This document shows, piece after piece, positions 51,090-59,963 of a DNA stretch of 64,000 nt. Within the stretch, counting starts at the first letter, position 1, and each line of letters opens with the position of its first letter. Made by a program: the position numbers and the translations under genes. The DNA is from Candidatus Merdivicinus faecavium (lineage in GTDB: Bacteria; Bacillota; Clostridia; Oscillospirales; Ruminococcaceae). Under the pieces are notes generated by a model. The model ran no database searches and was not told the DNA's origin. It saw only the letters and a program-made list of their open reading frames with translations. The stretch spans positions 1 through 64,000 of the forward strand of contig DVKD01000046.1 in assembly GCA_018716285.1 (NCBI GenBank). The letters run 5' to 3'.

Positions 51090-51425
51090 ATGCTGTTCTG
51101 CATCTTCAACTGGCACAAAATAGAAGGGCTTGACCTGGTTTTGACCGGGTGCCTGCTCTGCCTGACCGTATTCTCCATCCTGACCGTCCCGTCCCGCAAA
51201 AACCGGATCCGCAAGGGCCTGAAACAGGCTGGGATCGCCATGCTCTGCTGCGAGCTTCTCTGCAGCCTGCTTTGGCTTCTGATTTTTTATCCCAACGGCG
51301 CCTACCATAACTACGGGCTGCAGGGCGCGCTTTTTTTCCTGATTTATCCCGTCACGCTGGCAGTTTCCGGGGCGGTTATCGCCCTGTATCCCAAAATGAA
51401 AAAGAAGTATAAGGAGCGTTTATGA
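51090..51425 (+). CDS. Small integral membrane protein of the era operon
   Basis: I do not recognise a family. The 111-residue product has three membrane helices (about residues 15-30, 46-68 and 78-102) and a very basic C-terminus (KMKKKYKERL). Many relatives encode a cytidine deaminase at this place between dgkA and era; this gene is unrelated to that. AAAGGAGG precedes the ATG at 51090. It overlaps era as ATGA, so it is surely translated with it. Confidence 0.7.
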   Translation: MLFCIFNWHKIEGLDLVLTGCLLCLTVFSILTVPSRKNRIRKGLKQAGIAMLCCELLCSLLWLLIFYPNGAYHNYGLQGALFFLIYPVTLAVSGAVIALYPKMKKKYKERL

Positions 51426-52318
51426 ATACAAAATCCGCATTTGTCGCCATCGTCGGCAAGCCGAACGTCGGCAAGTCTTCGCTGCTCAACACCCTGCTGG
51501 GCGAAAAAATCGCCATCGTCTCGAGCAAGCCCCAGACCACCCGCACCCGCATCACCGGCGTCCTCACCGAGGACGTTTACCAGTGGGTCTTCCTGGATAC
51601 GCCCGGTTTTCACAAGCCCAAGACCAAGCTGAGCGGCCATATGAATAAGGTCGTCACAACCAGCGTCGCCGACGTCGACCTCGCCCTTTTTGTCGTCGAG
51701 CCGATGGGGAAAATGACCGAGGAAGAGCTCTCCCTTGTCGAGCAGTTCCGGTCCCGACGCCTGCCGGCCATCCTCGTCGTCAATAAAATTGACCTGATCA
51801 CCAAGGAGCAGCTGCTTTCCCGCATCGCAGAACTGAGCGCCCTCTACCCCTTCCGGGCGGTCGTCCCCATCAGCGTCGCCGAGGGCGAGGGAATCTCCAC
51901 CCTGATGGACGAGCTGCGCGCCAACACCGAAGAAGGCCCCCACTTCTTCCCCGATGACACCCTCACCGACCAGCCGGAGCGGGCCATCGCCGCCGAGATC
52001 ATCCGGGAGAAGATCCTGCGCAACATGCGCGACGAGATCCCCCACGGCACCGCCGTCGACATCGAAAAGATGCGGGAGCGGGAGGAAGGCGGCATCCTCG
52101 ATATCGAGGCGACCATCTACTGCGAGCGGGATTCCCACAAGGGGATGGTCATCGGCAAGGGCGGCGCCATGCTCAAAAAAATCGCCTCCGAGGCGCGCGC
52201 CGACCTGGAAGCCTTCCTCGACGTCAAGGTGAACCTCAAGTGCTGGGTCAAGGTCCGCGACGACTGGCGCAACAGCGAAAAAGCCATCCGCCAGGTCGGC
52301 CTGCGGTACGAGGAGTAA
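51422..52318 (+). CDS. era: GTPase Era (30S ribosome assembly)
   Basis: The 298-residue protein has G1 GKPNVGKSS, the switch sequence PQTTRTRITGV, G3 DTPGFHKPK and G4 NKID. A C-terminal KH domain follows with HKGMVIGKGGAMLKKI. It binds the 3' end of 16S rRNA and controls 30S maturation. Length is normal. It overlaps the membrane gene by four bases. Confidence 0.97.
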   Translation: MNTKSAFVAIVGKPNVGKSSLLNTLLGEKIAIVSSKPQTTRTRITGVLTEDVYQWVFLDTPGFHKPKTKLSGHMNKVVTTSVADVDLALFVVEPMGKMTEEELSLVEQFRSRRLPAILVVNKIDLITKEQLLSRIAELSALYPFRAVVPISVAEGEGISTLMDELRANTEEGPHFFPDDTLTDQPERAIAAEIIREKILRNMRDEIPHGTAVDIEKMREREEGGILDIEATIYCERDSHKGMVIGKGGAMLKKIASEARADLEAFLDVKVNLKCWVKVRDDWRNSEKAIRQVGLRYEE

Positions 52319-52414
52319 CCCCGCCGCAACATTTTCCAGCGCTAAAAAATCTCCCCGCGGGCAAGCTAAGGACGGAAACTCCCGTCACCGACCCTTGCCT
52401 ACGGAGGACATTTT

Positions 52415-52627
52415 ATGCACAAAAATACCGAAAACGCATGCGTGAACGCATGGAGGCATTTTGAACAGACCGGCAGCATCGCCGATTATCTCGCCTATAA
52501 AGCCATTGAAGCGGAAGGGGGTACCGCCTTTGACAGTCAAGACCCGGGGCATCGTCCTGGGGCAGATTCCCATGCGGGATCAGGACAAAAAGCTTCTCAT
52601 CCTGACCGAGGATATGGGGCTCATTGA
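52415..52627 (+). CDS. yqzL: YqzL-like small protein with extended tail overlapping recO
   Basis: The first 35 residues (AWRHFEQTGSIADYLAYKAIEA) match YqzL, a small protein normally encoded between era and recO. ACGGAGG precedes the ATG. In relatives it ends right before recO; here the frame has no stop at that point and continues 33 codons, overlapping recO by 98 bases in another frame. The tail is rich in Gly, His and Pro and looks like non-native coding. The core gene is real; the tail may be spurious or a lost stop. Confidence 0.68.
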   Translation: MHKNTENACVNAWRHFEQTGSIADYLAYKAIEAEGGTAFDSQDPGHRPGADSHAGSGQKASHPDRGYGAH

Positions 52628-53273
52628 GGCCATCGCCCGCAAGGTAAACGGCGGGCGCTCCTCCCTTTCGGCCGCCGCTGAGGTGCTCGCGTGCAGCGAT
52701 TTCTGCCTGTACGCCGGCAAAAGCGGCTACATCGTCAATTCCGCGGACTTAAACCAGAATTTCTACGACCTGCGGATGGACTTAGAAAAACTCTCCCTCG
52801 CGAGCTATTTCTGCGAGCTCACCCGCTTCATCCTCCCCGACCGGGACAACGGCGGGGCGTGCTTAAAGCTTCTGCTCAACACCCTCTGGCTGCTGGAGAA
52901 GGGCAAGCGCTCCCCCGCCATGCTCAAGGCCGTTTACGAGCTGCGGCTGCTCTGCCTCTCCGGCTTTGCGCCGGATTTGAGCGGCTGCCTGCACTGCGGG
53001 GCGGAGGAAGCCCTCGCCTTCTTCCCCCTCGACGGGACGCTGCTCTGCGCCGAATGCCTGGGCGCCATGCCGCCCGACAGGCCGCGGATGCCGCTGCCGC
53101 AGCCCGTCTTCCTCGCCATGCGCCACATCTGCGAAGCGCCGGACGAAAAGCTCTTTTCCTTTAAGCTCACCCCCGACAGCGAGGCCGCCCTGGGACAGGT
53201 GACCGAAGCCTTCACCCTCTGCCAGACCGGCGGGCAGTTCAAATCGCTGGATTTTTACAAAACGGTGGTGTAA
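52530..53273 (+). CDS. recO: DNA repair protein RecO
   Basis: The 247-residue protein loads RecA with RecF and RecR. The OB-fold N-terminus is TVKTRGIVLGQIPMRDQDKKLLILTEDMGL. A zinc finger in the C-terminal domain uses CLHC and CAEC. The TTG at 52530 is the best start because AAGGGGG lies eight bases upstream and family members begin at this point; no ATG is suitably placed. It overlaps the yqzL frame. Confidence 0.94.
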   Translation: MTVKTRGIVLGQIPMRDQDKKLLILTEDMGLIEAIARKVNGGRSSLSAAAEVLACSDFCLYAGKSGYIVNSADLNQNFYDLRMDLEKLSLASYFCELTRFILPDRDNGGACLKLLLNTLWLLEKGKRSPAMLKAVYELRLLCLSGFAPDLSGCLHCGAEEALAFFPLDGTLLCAECLGAMPPDRPRMPLPQPVFLAMRHICEAPDEKLFSFKLTPDSEAALGQVTEAFTLCQTGGQFKSLDFYKTVV

Positions 53274-53314
53274 AACCGCCCGCGCAAAAAATCACATCTA
53301 AGAGGAGGACTCCC

Positions 53315-53908
53315 ATGAAAAAAGCCCTTTCCGCCCTGCCGGAAGGCTACCGCGAAATCTTCAGGCTCAACCTGCAGAAGGATAAAAAGACCGCCCTGCT
53401 CGTCAACGGCCTCGCGCTGCTGATCATGGCGGCAATGCTCGTCCCCGTTCTCTTCCTCGTCCCCGCCGCGCCGCTCCTTGACCTGTCTGACCCGCTCCTC
53501 TATTTCCTGCGGTGGGGCACGCTGCTGGCCGGCGCGATTGCCTACATCATCCTCCATGAGTGGACCCACGGCTTTGTCATGAGCCGGTGCGGCGCAGGCC
53601 GGGTGAAATACGGCTTCACCGGCCTGTACGCCTACGCGGGGAGCACGGACTATTTCCCCAAGCGCGCCTACATCACGGTCGCCCTCGCGCCCCTCGTGCT
53701 GTGGGGGATTCTGCTGCTCATCGTCCTCCTGCTCGTCCCGGAGGACTGGTTCTGGGTCGCCTATGGACTCCAGATTGCCAACATCGGCGGCGCGGCGGGG
53801 GATATCTATGTGGTCTGGCGCTTCCGGAAGCTTCCCGGCGATATCCTCGTCCAGGACGACGGCGTTTCCATGACGGTGTTTGCAAAAGAAGCCGGAATCC
53901 CCGAATAA
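53315..53908 (+). CDS. DUF3267 putative membrane metalloprotease
   Basis: The 197-residue protein has four membrane helices and the zinc-protease motif HEWTH in IILHEWTHGFVMSRCG. A short extracytoplasmic region and GAAGDIYVVWRF, which holds the family Asp (NIGGAAGD), follow. DUF3267 proteins are putative zincins of unknown substrate. AAGAGGAGG precedes the ATG. It lies between recO and mutS2; the order is not obviously meaningful. Confidence 0.85.
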   Translation: MKKALSALPEGYREIFRLNLQKDKKTALLVNGLALLIMAAMLVPVLFLVPAAPLLDLSDPLLYFLRWGTLLAGAIAYIILHEWTHGFVMSRCGAGRVKYGFTGLYAYAGSTDYFPKRAYITVALAPLVLWGILLLIVLLLVPEDWFWVAYGLQIANIGGAAGDIYVVWRFRKLPGDILVQDDGVSMTVFAKEAGIPE

Positions 53909-54001
53909 AACAGGCGGTCTGCCTGCGGATTGCCGCCGGAACCTATTCCCCCCACAAAGGACAATATGAAAACGCAAAATCTTTGATTTGAGGTACCCAT
54001 T

Positions 54002-56404
54002 ATGATACACCCAAAATATACCAAAGTGCTGGAGCTCGACAAGGTGCTGGAAATGCTCGCGGAGGAGACCTGCTGCGAAACTTCCCGCCAGATGGCCCTG
54101 TCCATCCAGCCCGAAACCGACCTCGACGAGGTGACCCGCTCCCTCAAGCGCACCGACGACGCCTTCACCCTCTCCGTCCGGTTCGGCTCCCCCGGCTTTT
54201 CGGGGATGCACGACCCCGGCGGGCGGCTCAAGGTCGCGATGGCGGGCGGCGTCCTCTCCATCCGGGATCTTTTGAACATCGGCGCGGTGCTGCGCCAGTC
54301 CCGCTCCCTCCTCCAGTGGGCGCGCCAGTTTGAGGATGAGGAAAATTCCATCACCGAGGACCTCTTCTCCCTCTACACCAATCCCTCGCTGGAGCGCGAC
54401 ATCTCCGCCGCTTTCCTGAGCGAGGAGGAGGTCGCCGACACCGCCTCCGGCGAGCTTTTGGCCATCCGGCGCAAAATCCGCCAGACCGAGCTCAAGGCCC
54501 GGGAGCGGATGGACAAAATCATCCATTCGAACACCTATCAGAAATACCTCCAGGACGCCCTTGTCACCATGCGGGACGGCCGCTTCGTCATCCCCGTCAA
54601 GGCCGAATACCGCAGCGCGGTCGAGGGCCTGGTCCACGACACCTCCGCCTCCGGCTCCACCTACTTCATCGAGCCGATGGGCGTCGTCGAGGCCAACAAC
54701 GAGATCCGCGTCCTGCAAGCGAAAGAAAAGGAGGAGATCGAGCGGATCCTCGCCGATTTCTCCGCCCGCTGCGCCGAATGCGGCGAGGATATCACCCTCC
54801 TCTTCGGCAAGCTGATGGACTTAAACGTCCTCTTCGCCAAGGCGCGCCTCGCCTCCAAGATGGACGGCGTCATGCCCATCGTCACCGAAAACGGCTTCCT
54901 CGACCTGAAAAAGGCCCGCCACCCCCTCATCGACCGGAAAAAGGTGGTGCCCATCGACGTCCACCTGGGCGGCGATTTCTCCTGCCTTGTCATCACCGGC
55001 CCGAATACCGGCGGCAAGACTGTCACCCTAAAGACCATCGGCCTTCTGACCCTCATGACCATGTGCGGGCTGCTCATCCCGGCCGCTTCGGGCTCTACCG
55101 TCTCGACCTTTGAGAATATCCTCGTCGACATCGGCGACGAACAGAGCATCGAGCAGTCCCTCTCGACCTTCTCCGCCCACATGACCAAGCTCATCTCCAT
55201 CCTCGAGGAGGCGGATTACCGCTCCCTCATCCTGGTCGACGAGCTGGGCTCCGGCACCGACCCCGTCGAGGGCGCGGCGCTGGCCATTGCCATCCTCGAA
55301 AAATTCCGCCAGCGCAGCTGCCGGGTCGCGGCGACCACCCATTACGCCGAGCTCAAAATGTACGCCCTCCAGACCGAAAAGGTCGAAAACGCCTGCTGCG
55401 AGTTCGACGTGGAGAGCTTAAAGCCCACCTACCGCCTGCTCATCGGGGTGCCCGGCCGCTCCAATGCCTTCGCCATCTCCCAGAAGCTGGGCCTGTCCGA
55501 CGATATCATCGAGCACGCCAAGTCGCTCGTCCAGAGCGAGAACAAGCGGTTCGAGGACGTCATCGAGTCCCTTGAGGCCTCCCGCCAGGAATTCGAAGCC
55601 CGCACCCGCGAAGTGGCGGAAGCCCAGGCCGAAATCAACCGCGCCAAAAAGGAGATCCAGGAGTACCAGCAGCGGCTCGCCAGGGAGCGCGCCGCCGAGG
55701 TCGAAAAGGCCAAACAGCAGGCGATGCGGATCGTCTCCCAGGTGCAGGGCCAGGCCAACGCCCTGATGGACGAATTAAACGCCATCCGCAAGGAGCAGGA
55801 CAAGGCGGAGTTTGCCAAAAAGGCCCTCGCCGCCCGCTCCCAGCTGCGCGGCAGGATCGATAAGATGTATGACACCGCAAACCCCGTCTCGGAGCGCAGC
55901 AGCAACGAGGGCTACACCCTCCCCCGCCCCCTCCAGAAGGGCGACACCGTCCTCCTGGTCGACATCGACAAGGAGGGCACCGTCCTCGAAACGCCCGATA
56001 AATCCGGCAGCGTCCTCGTCCAGACCGGCATCATCAAGACAAGGGTCAAGCTCGAGAACCTGCGGCTGCTCGACCGCAAGAAGGTGCAGTTTAACGGCTC
56101 CGCCCCCGGGCGTCAGCAGCGCGGCAGCGTCAAAAAATCGGTCGGCGTCTCCGGCCGGAGCGCCGCAACCGACTGCGACCTCCGCGGCATGACCACCGAC
56201 GAGGCGCTTTTCGTCCTCGACGCCTTCATCGACAACGCGGTCCTCACCCACGTCCACCAGATCACCATCATCCACGGCCGCGGCACCGGCGCCCTCCGCG
56301 CGGCGGTCCAGAAGCACCTGAAAGGGCACAAAAACATCCGCTCCTTCCGCCTCGGCGTCTACGGCGAGGGCGAGGACGGCGTCACCATCGCCGAACTGAA
56401 ATAA
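54002..56404 (+). CDS. mutS2: Endonuclease MutS2
   Basis: The 800-residue protein lacks the mismatch-recognition domains of MutS and has the clamp/lever region, the ATPase (CLVITGPNTGGKTVTLK; Walker B ILVDELGSGTDP), a long coiled coil (about residues 510-640) and a C-terminal Smr nuclease domain (CDLRGMTTDEALFVLDAFID, IIHGRGTGALR). It suppresses homologous recombination or rescues stalled ribosomes in Firmicutes. GAGGT precedes the ATG. Length is normal. Confidence 0.96.
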   Translation: MIHPKYTKVLELDKVLEMLAEETCCETSRQMALSIQPETDLDEVTRSLKRTDDAFTLSVRFGSPGFSGMHDPGGRLKVAMAGGVLSIRDLLNIGAVLRQSRSLLQWARQFEDEENSITEDLFSLYTNPSLERDISAAFLSEEEVADTASGELLAIRRKIRQTELKARERMDKIIHSNTYQKYLQDALVTMRDGRFVIPVKAEYRSAVEGLVHDTSASGSTYFIEPMGVVEANNEIRVLQAKEKEEIERILADFSARCAECGEDITLLFGKLMDLNVLFAKARLASKMDGVMPIVTENGFLDLKKARHPLIDRKKVVPIDVHLGGDFSCLVITGPNTGGKTVTLKTIGLLTLMTMCGLLIPAASGSTVSTFENILVDIGDEQSIEQSLSTFSAHMTKLISILEEADYRSLILVDELGSGTDPVEGAALAIAILEKFRQRSCRVAATTHYAELKMYALQTEKVENACCEFDVESLKPTYRLLIGVPGRSNAFAISQKLGLSDDIIEHAKSLVQSENKRFEDVIESLEASRQEFEARTREVAEAQAEINRAKKEIQEYQQRLARERAAEVEKAKQQAMRIVSQVQGQANALMDELNAIRKEQDKAEFAKKALAARSQLRGRIDKMYDTANPVSERSSNEGYTLPRPLQKGDTVLLVDIDKEGTVLETPDKSGSVLVQTGIIKTRVKLENLRLLDRKKVQFNGSAPGRQQRGSVKKSVGVSGRSAATDCDLRGMTTDEALFVLDAFIDNAVLTHVHQITIIHGRGTGALRAAVQKHLKGHKNIRSFRLGVYGEGEDGVTIAELK

Positions 56405-56457
56405 TCCGCGCCGCGTAATCTGCGCAGCTGCGGGCATGATAAAAGGGGAGTTTTCTC

Positions 56458-57222
56458 ATGATTTCCATTGATTTGAGCGGGCATCTCGCCGTCGTCACCG
56501 GCGCTTCCGGGGAGCTGGGCCGCCCCATCGCCCGCACCCTGGCGAAGGCCGGGGCGGACGTCGCCGTCCAGTACCTCCACGGCCGGGACCGGGCCGAATC
56601 CCTCGCGGTGGAGCTGCGCGGGATGGGCGTCCGGGCCGCCGCCTTCCAGGCGGATGTGACCAAGCTTGACAGCGTCCTCGCCATGCGGGACGCCATCCGC
56701 GAAACCCTCGGCGAGCCGGACATCTGCGTCAACGCGGCGGTCATCCAGTACACGCCCTGGACCACCGTCCTCGAGCAGCCGGTCGCGGATTACCAAAGCC
56801 AGTTTGAAAGCTGCGTCCTCCACAACGTCCACATGGCCAAGGCTTTCCTCCCCGCCATGCGGGAGAAGGGCTGGGGGCGGTTCATCGGCATCAACACCGA
56901 GTGCGCCATGCAGACCTTCGCCGGGCAGTCGGCCTATGCCGCCGGCAAGCGCGGGATGGACGGCATTTTCCGGGTGCTGGCAAAGGAAGTGGGGGCCGAC
57001 GGCATCACCGTAAATCAGATAGCCCCCGGCTGGATGATCTCGGACAACTGGCGCAAAAACCCCGGCGACGACTCCGCCTATGCCGCCAAGGTGCCGCTCC
57101 GCCGCCGCGGCGAGGACCAGGATATCGCAAACGCCGTCCTCTTCCTGGCCTCCGACCTCGCTTCCTTCATCACCGGCGTCTACCTCCCCGTCTGCGGCGG
57201 GAACGAGATGCCCTGCATCTGA
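56458..57222 (+). CDS. Short-chain dehydrogenase/reductase
   Basis: The 254-residue NAD(P)-dependent oxidoreductase has VVTGASGELGRPIARTLAKAGADV (TGxxxGxG), an NAAV-type motif (CVNAAV) and the catalytic Tyr-Lys as SAYAAGKRG. The Tyr lies at about residue 160 and the Lys four residues on. The substrate is not readable; FabG-like and sugar-dehydrogenase relatives are equally possible. GGGGAG precedes the ATG. It is followed after 13 bases by a phosphotransferase, with which it is probably co-transcribed. Confidence 0.88.
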   Translation: MISIDLSGHLAVVTGASGELGRPIARTLAKAGADVAVQYLHGRDRAESLAVELRGMGVRAAAFQADVTKLDSVLAMRDAIRETLGEPDICVNAAVIQYTPWTTVLEQPVADYQSQFESCVLHNVHMAKAFLPAMREKGWGRFIGINTECAMQTFAGQSAYAAGKRGMDGIFRVLAKEVGADGITVNQIAPGWMISDNWRKNPGDDSAYAAKVPLRRRGEDQDIANAVLFLASDLASFITGVYLPVCGGNEMPCI

Positions 57223-57235
57223 GAAAGGAGATTCC

Positions 57236-58204
57236 ATGATCGAAACCTCCCGTATCGCCCGGCCGCTGACCGGGGAGGAAGTGCGCCTCGTCGCGGAACG
57301 GCACTTCCCCGGGCAGAAAATCGCCCGCTTCACCGCCCTCAAGGGCGGGCTCTTCAACAACACCGTCCGGATCGACTTTGAAAACGCCGGTTCCGTCGTC
57401 CTCCGCGCCGGCCCGGTCCGGCCGGACCTGCTCCTCCCCTTCGAGCTGCACCTGATGGCGGCCGAGGCCGAGGTCGACCGGCTCTGCGCCGCGGCGGGCG
57501 TGCCCTGCTCCGAGGTGCTGGCCCTCGACACCGATAAAACGCTGCTCGGGCGGGACTATATGGTCGTCCGCTGCATCGATTCCCTCCCCTTATGCGACCC
57601 GGCGGTCCCCGCCGAGGCAAAGCCCGCACTCTACCGCGAAGTCGGACGGCTGACAGCACAGTTCCACCGCATCACCGGCCCCGCCTTCGGCCGGGTATAC
57701 GACGTGACCCATGAAAACGGCTGCGCAGCCTGGGCGGACGCCCTGCTGCGGGAGTTTAGCGAGCTGCGGGAATGCCTTCTCTCCGCCCATGTCATGGAAG
57801 CGGCCGCCCTCGACGAGATCGGCGCCGCTTTCGCGGAAAACCGCGCCCTTTTTGCAGTGGAGAAGCCCGCCCTCATCCACACCGACCTCTGGGAGGGGAA
57901 CATCCTGGTGCGGCAGAACGCGGAAAGCTGGGAGGTTGCGGCCATCATCGACGGCGACCGCGCCTATTTCGGCGACCCGGACTATGATTTTGCCACCCCC
58001 TGGATGATCAACCCGGATTTTCTCGCCGGATACGGGGAAACGCCGGCGGACACCCCTGCCCGCCGGAAGAAGCTCCTCTTTTACCGGCTGCTCTGCTGCC
58101 TGACCGAGGCGTATATCTGGCCGGTCGAGTACCAAAACGAGCAGGCCGGCCTGGAAAAGCAGCAAGAGGTAGCCTCCTGCCTGCGCGAAATCCAATCCAT
58201 GTAA
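57236..58204 (+). CDS. Aminoglycoside-phosphotransferase-fold small-molecule kinase
   Basis: The 322-residue protein has the APH/ChoK kinase fold. LKGGLFNNTVRI is the nucleotide loop, HTDLWEGNILV the catalytic loop (HxD then N) and IIDGDRAYFGDPDYDF the metal-binding DxD/DFG-like loop. The substrate may be a sugar, amino acid or alcohol; relatives include homoserine and fructosamine kinases. I place the start at 57236, with AAAGGAG upstream. It lies between an SDR and an asparaginase gene. Confidence 0.86.
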   Translation: MIETSRIARPLTGEEVRLVAERHFPGQKIARFTALKGGLFNNTVRIDFENAGSVVLRAGPVRPDLLLPFELHLMAAEAEVDRLCAAAGVPCSEVLALDTDKTLLGRDYMVVRCIDSLPLCDPAVPAEAKPALYREVGRLTAQFHRITGPAFGRVYDVTHENGCAAWADALLREFSELRECLLSAHVMEAAALDEIGAAFAENRALFAVEKPALIHTDLWEGNILVRQNAESWEVAAIIDGDRAYFGDPDYDFATPWMINPDFLAGYGETPADTPARRKKLLFYRLLCCLTEAYIWPVEYQNEQAGLEKQQEVASCLREIQSM

Positions 58205-58214
58205 GGAGAACCTT

Positions 58215-59228
58215 GTGAAAAAATACCTTCTGCTCACCACAGGCGGCACCATTGCTTCGACAGCGGGCGAACAGGGCCTGGCTCCCGAGGCGGCGCCGCC
58301 TGCCCTTCTGCGCGCAGTTTCCGACCTTTCGGCCTACTATGAAATTGACTGCCGCAATATCCTGAACCTCGATTCCTCCAACATCCAGGCGGAGGAGTGG
58401 CAGCTCATCGCCGCCGAGGTTTACAAAGCGCTCCCCCGCTGCGACGGCATTGTCGTCACCCACGGCACCGACACGATGGCCTACACCGCCTCGATGCTCA
58501 CCTACATGCTCCAAAACCTGCAAAAGCCGGTCGTACTGACCGGCTCGCAGCTGCCCATCTCCGCCCCCCTCTCGGACGCACAGGCCAACCTGGCGGCCGC
58601 CTTTGCCGCGGCGGAGGCGGGGCTTTCCGGGATCAGCGTCGCCTTTCACCAGAAAATCATCCGCGGCTGCCGCGCCGTCAAGGTGCGGACGATGGGCCTC
58701 GACGCCTTTGCAAGCGTCAACGCGCCGGTGCGCGCCGAGGTCTTCGCGACCGGCCTGGAAATTTACGACAAAGCGCCGCCCCCATCCGGGGAAACGCGGC
58801 TCGCGGAGCGCATCTGCAACGACGTTTTCCTCCTAAAGCTCATCCCCGGCACCAATCCGGCCGTATTTGACATGCTCGCCGCCATGCCCTACCGCGGGGT
58901 CATCCTGGAAGCCTTCGGGGCGGGCGGCCTGCACTTCATCCGCCGCGACCTTTCGGAAAAGATCCATGCCCTCGTCGAGCGCGGGATCGCCGTCGTCGTG
59001 TGCAGCCAGTGCCTCTACGACGCGAGCGATTTCTCCATCTATGAGGTCGGCCGCAAGATCCTCGATGCGGGCGCAATCCCCGCGGGGGATATGACCACCG
59101 AGGCCGCCGTGACCAAGCTGATGTGGGCCCTCGGCCAGACAGAATCGCTTGCGGATGTGCAGGAAATTTTCTCCAGGAATTTTGCGGGCGAGATCAATCT
59201 GCCGGAGTCTCTGCATGAAGATTTGTAA
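58215..59228 (+). CDS. ansA: Type I asparaginase
   Basis: The 337-residue enzyme hydrolyses asparagine to aspartate and ammonia. The first threonine motif is LLTTGGTIAST, the second VVTHGTDTMAYTA with the catalytic T-D, and VLTGSQLP is conserved. No signal peptide, so it is the cytoplasmic type I form. The start is GTG with AAGGAGAACCTT upstream. It closes an operon with the SDR and kinase genes. Confidence 0.93.
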   Translation: MKKYLLLTTGGTIASTAGEQGLAPEAAPPALLRAVSDLSAYYEIDCRNILNLDSSNIQAEEWQLIAAEVYKALPRCDGIVVTHGTDTMAYTASMLTYMLQNLQKPVVLTGSQLPISAPLSDAQANLAAAFAAAEAGLSGISVAFHQKIIRGCRAVKVRTMGLDAFASVNAPVRAEVFATGLEIYDKAPPPSGETRLAERICNDVFLLKLIPGTNPAVFDMLAAMPYRGVILEAFGAGGLHFIRRDLSEKIHALVERGIAVVVCSQCLYDASDFSIYEVGRKILDAGAIPAGDMTTEAAVTKLMWALGQTESLADVQEIFSRNFAGEINLPESLHEDL

Positions 59229-59245
59229 AGTTCACAAAAAATTTA

Positions 59246-59274
59246 TTGAAATACTGTCATATTGACGGTATAAT
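59246..59274 (+). promoter_or_regulatory. Sigma-A promoter of the DUF4358 gene
   Basis: TTGAAA (59246-59251), 17 bases and TATAAT (59269-59274). Confidence 0.82.
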
Positions 59275-59353
59275 AGATTCCGGTTTTTCGGGTCTATATT
59301 GTTGTGGGACCCAAAACCCGCAAAAATCCATTTCTGTACCAAAGGAGAAAAAC

Positions 59354-59962
59354 ATGAACAAACACTTCAGAAAAATTGCGATGCTGATGGCGCTGATGAT
59401 TTCGATGTCCGCTTTTGCGGCCTGCGGCCAGGACGACGGCTCTTCCGTCACCTCTTCCGCGCCGGAATCCTCTGCTGTTGAATCTTCCGAAGAGTCCTCC
59501 GAATCCTCCGTCGTCGAGGATGCCTCCTCCGTCGTCGCCCCCGACGCCGAGGAATCCTCCGAGGAATCCGCTGCGTCTTCCGAGCTCGAGGAGCTGGTGA
59601 ACAGCCTCTACGAAGGGATCCCCGAGGATGAGATGCCCGCCGTCATGAGCACCCCCATCACCGAAGAAAACGCCGAATCTGTGGCGTTTGTCCCCGCAAG
59701 CGACTTTGCCGAGGGCATCGCCTCCGACGCGATGATCAACGCGGTCGCCCACTCCGTCGTCCTGCTCCGCGCGAATTCGGCTGACGAAGCGGCCTCCCTC
59801 GCCGAAAAGGTCGAGGAGAACGCCGACCCCCGCAAGTGGATCTGCGTCGAGGCGGAAAAGGTGATCGTCAAGACCCACGGAGAGTACGTCCTGCTGGTCA
59901 TGTCCAGCGCGTCGACCGCCGACAAGATCGCCGAGAATTTCGACGCGGCTTTCGCGGAATAA
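59354..59962 (+). CDS. DUF4358 lipoprotein
   Basis: The 202-residue protein has a signal sequence with a lipobox-like AFAAC, then a serine/glutamate-rich low-complexity linker (about residues 27-75), then a DUF4358 domain (EELVNSLYEGI to IAENFDAAF). DUF4358 proteins usually travel with DHHW proteins and an MBOAT acyltransferase in clostridia. AAAGGAG precedes the ATG at 59354. It is followed one base later by the DHHW gene. Confidence 0.85.
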   Translation: MNKHFRKIAMLMALMISMSAFAACGQDDGSSVTSSAPESSAVESSEESSESSVVEDASSVVAPDAEESSEESAASSELEELVNSLYEGIPEDEMPAVMSTPITEENAESVAFVPASDFAEGIASDAMINAVAHSVVLLRANSADEAASLAEKVEENADPRKWICVEAEKVIVKTHGEYVLLVMSSASTADKIAENFDAAFAE

Positions 59963-59963
59963 G

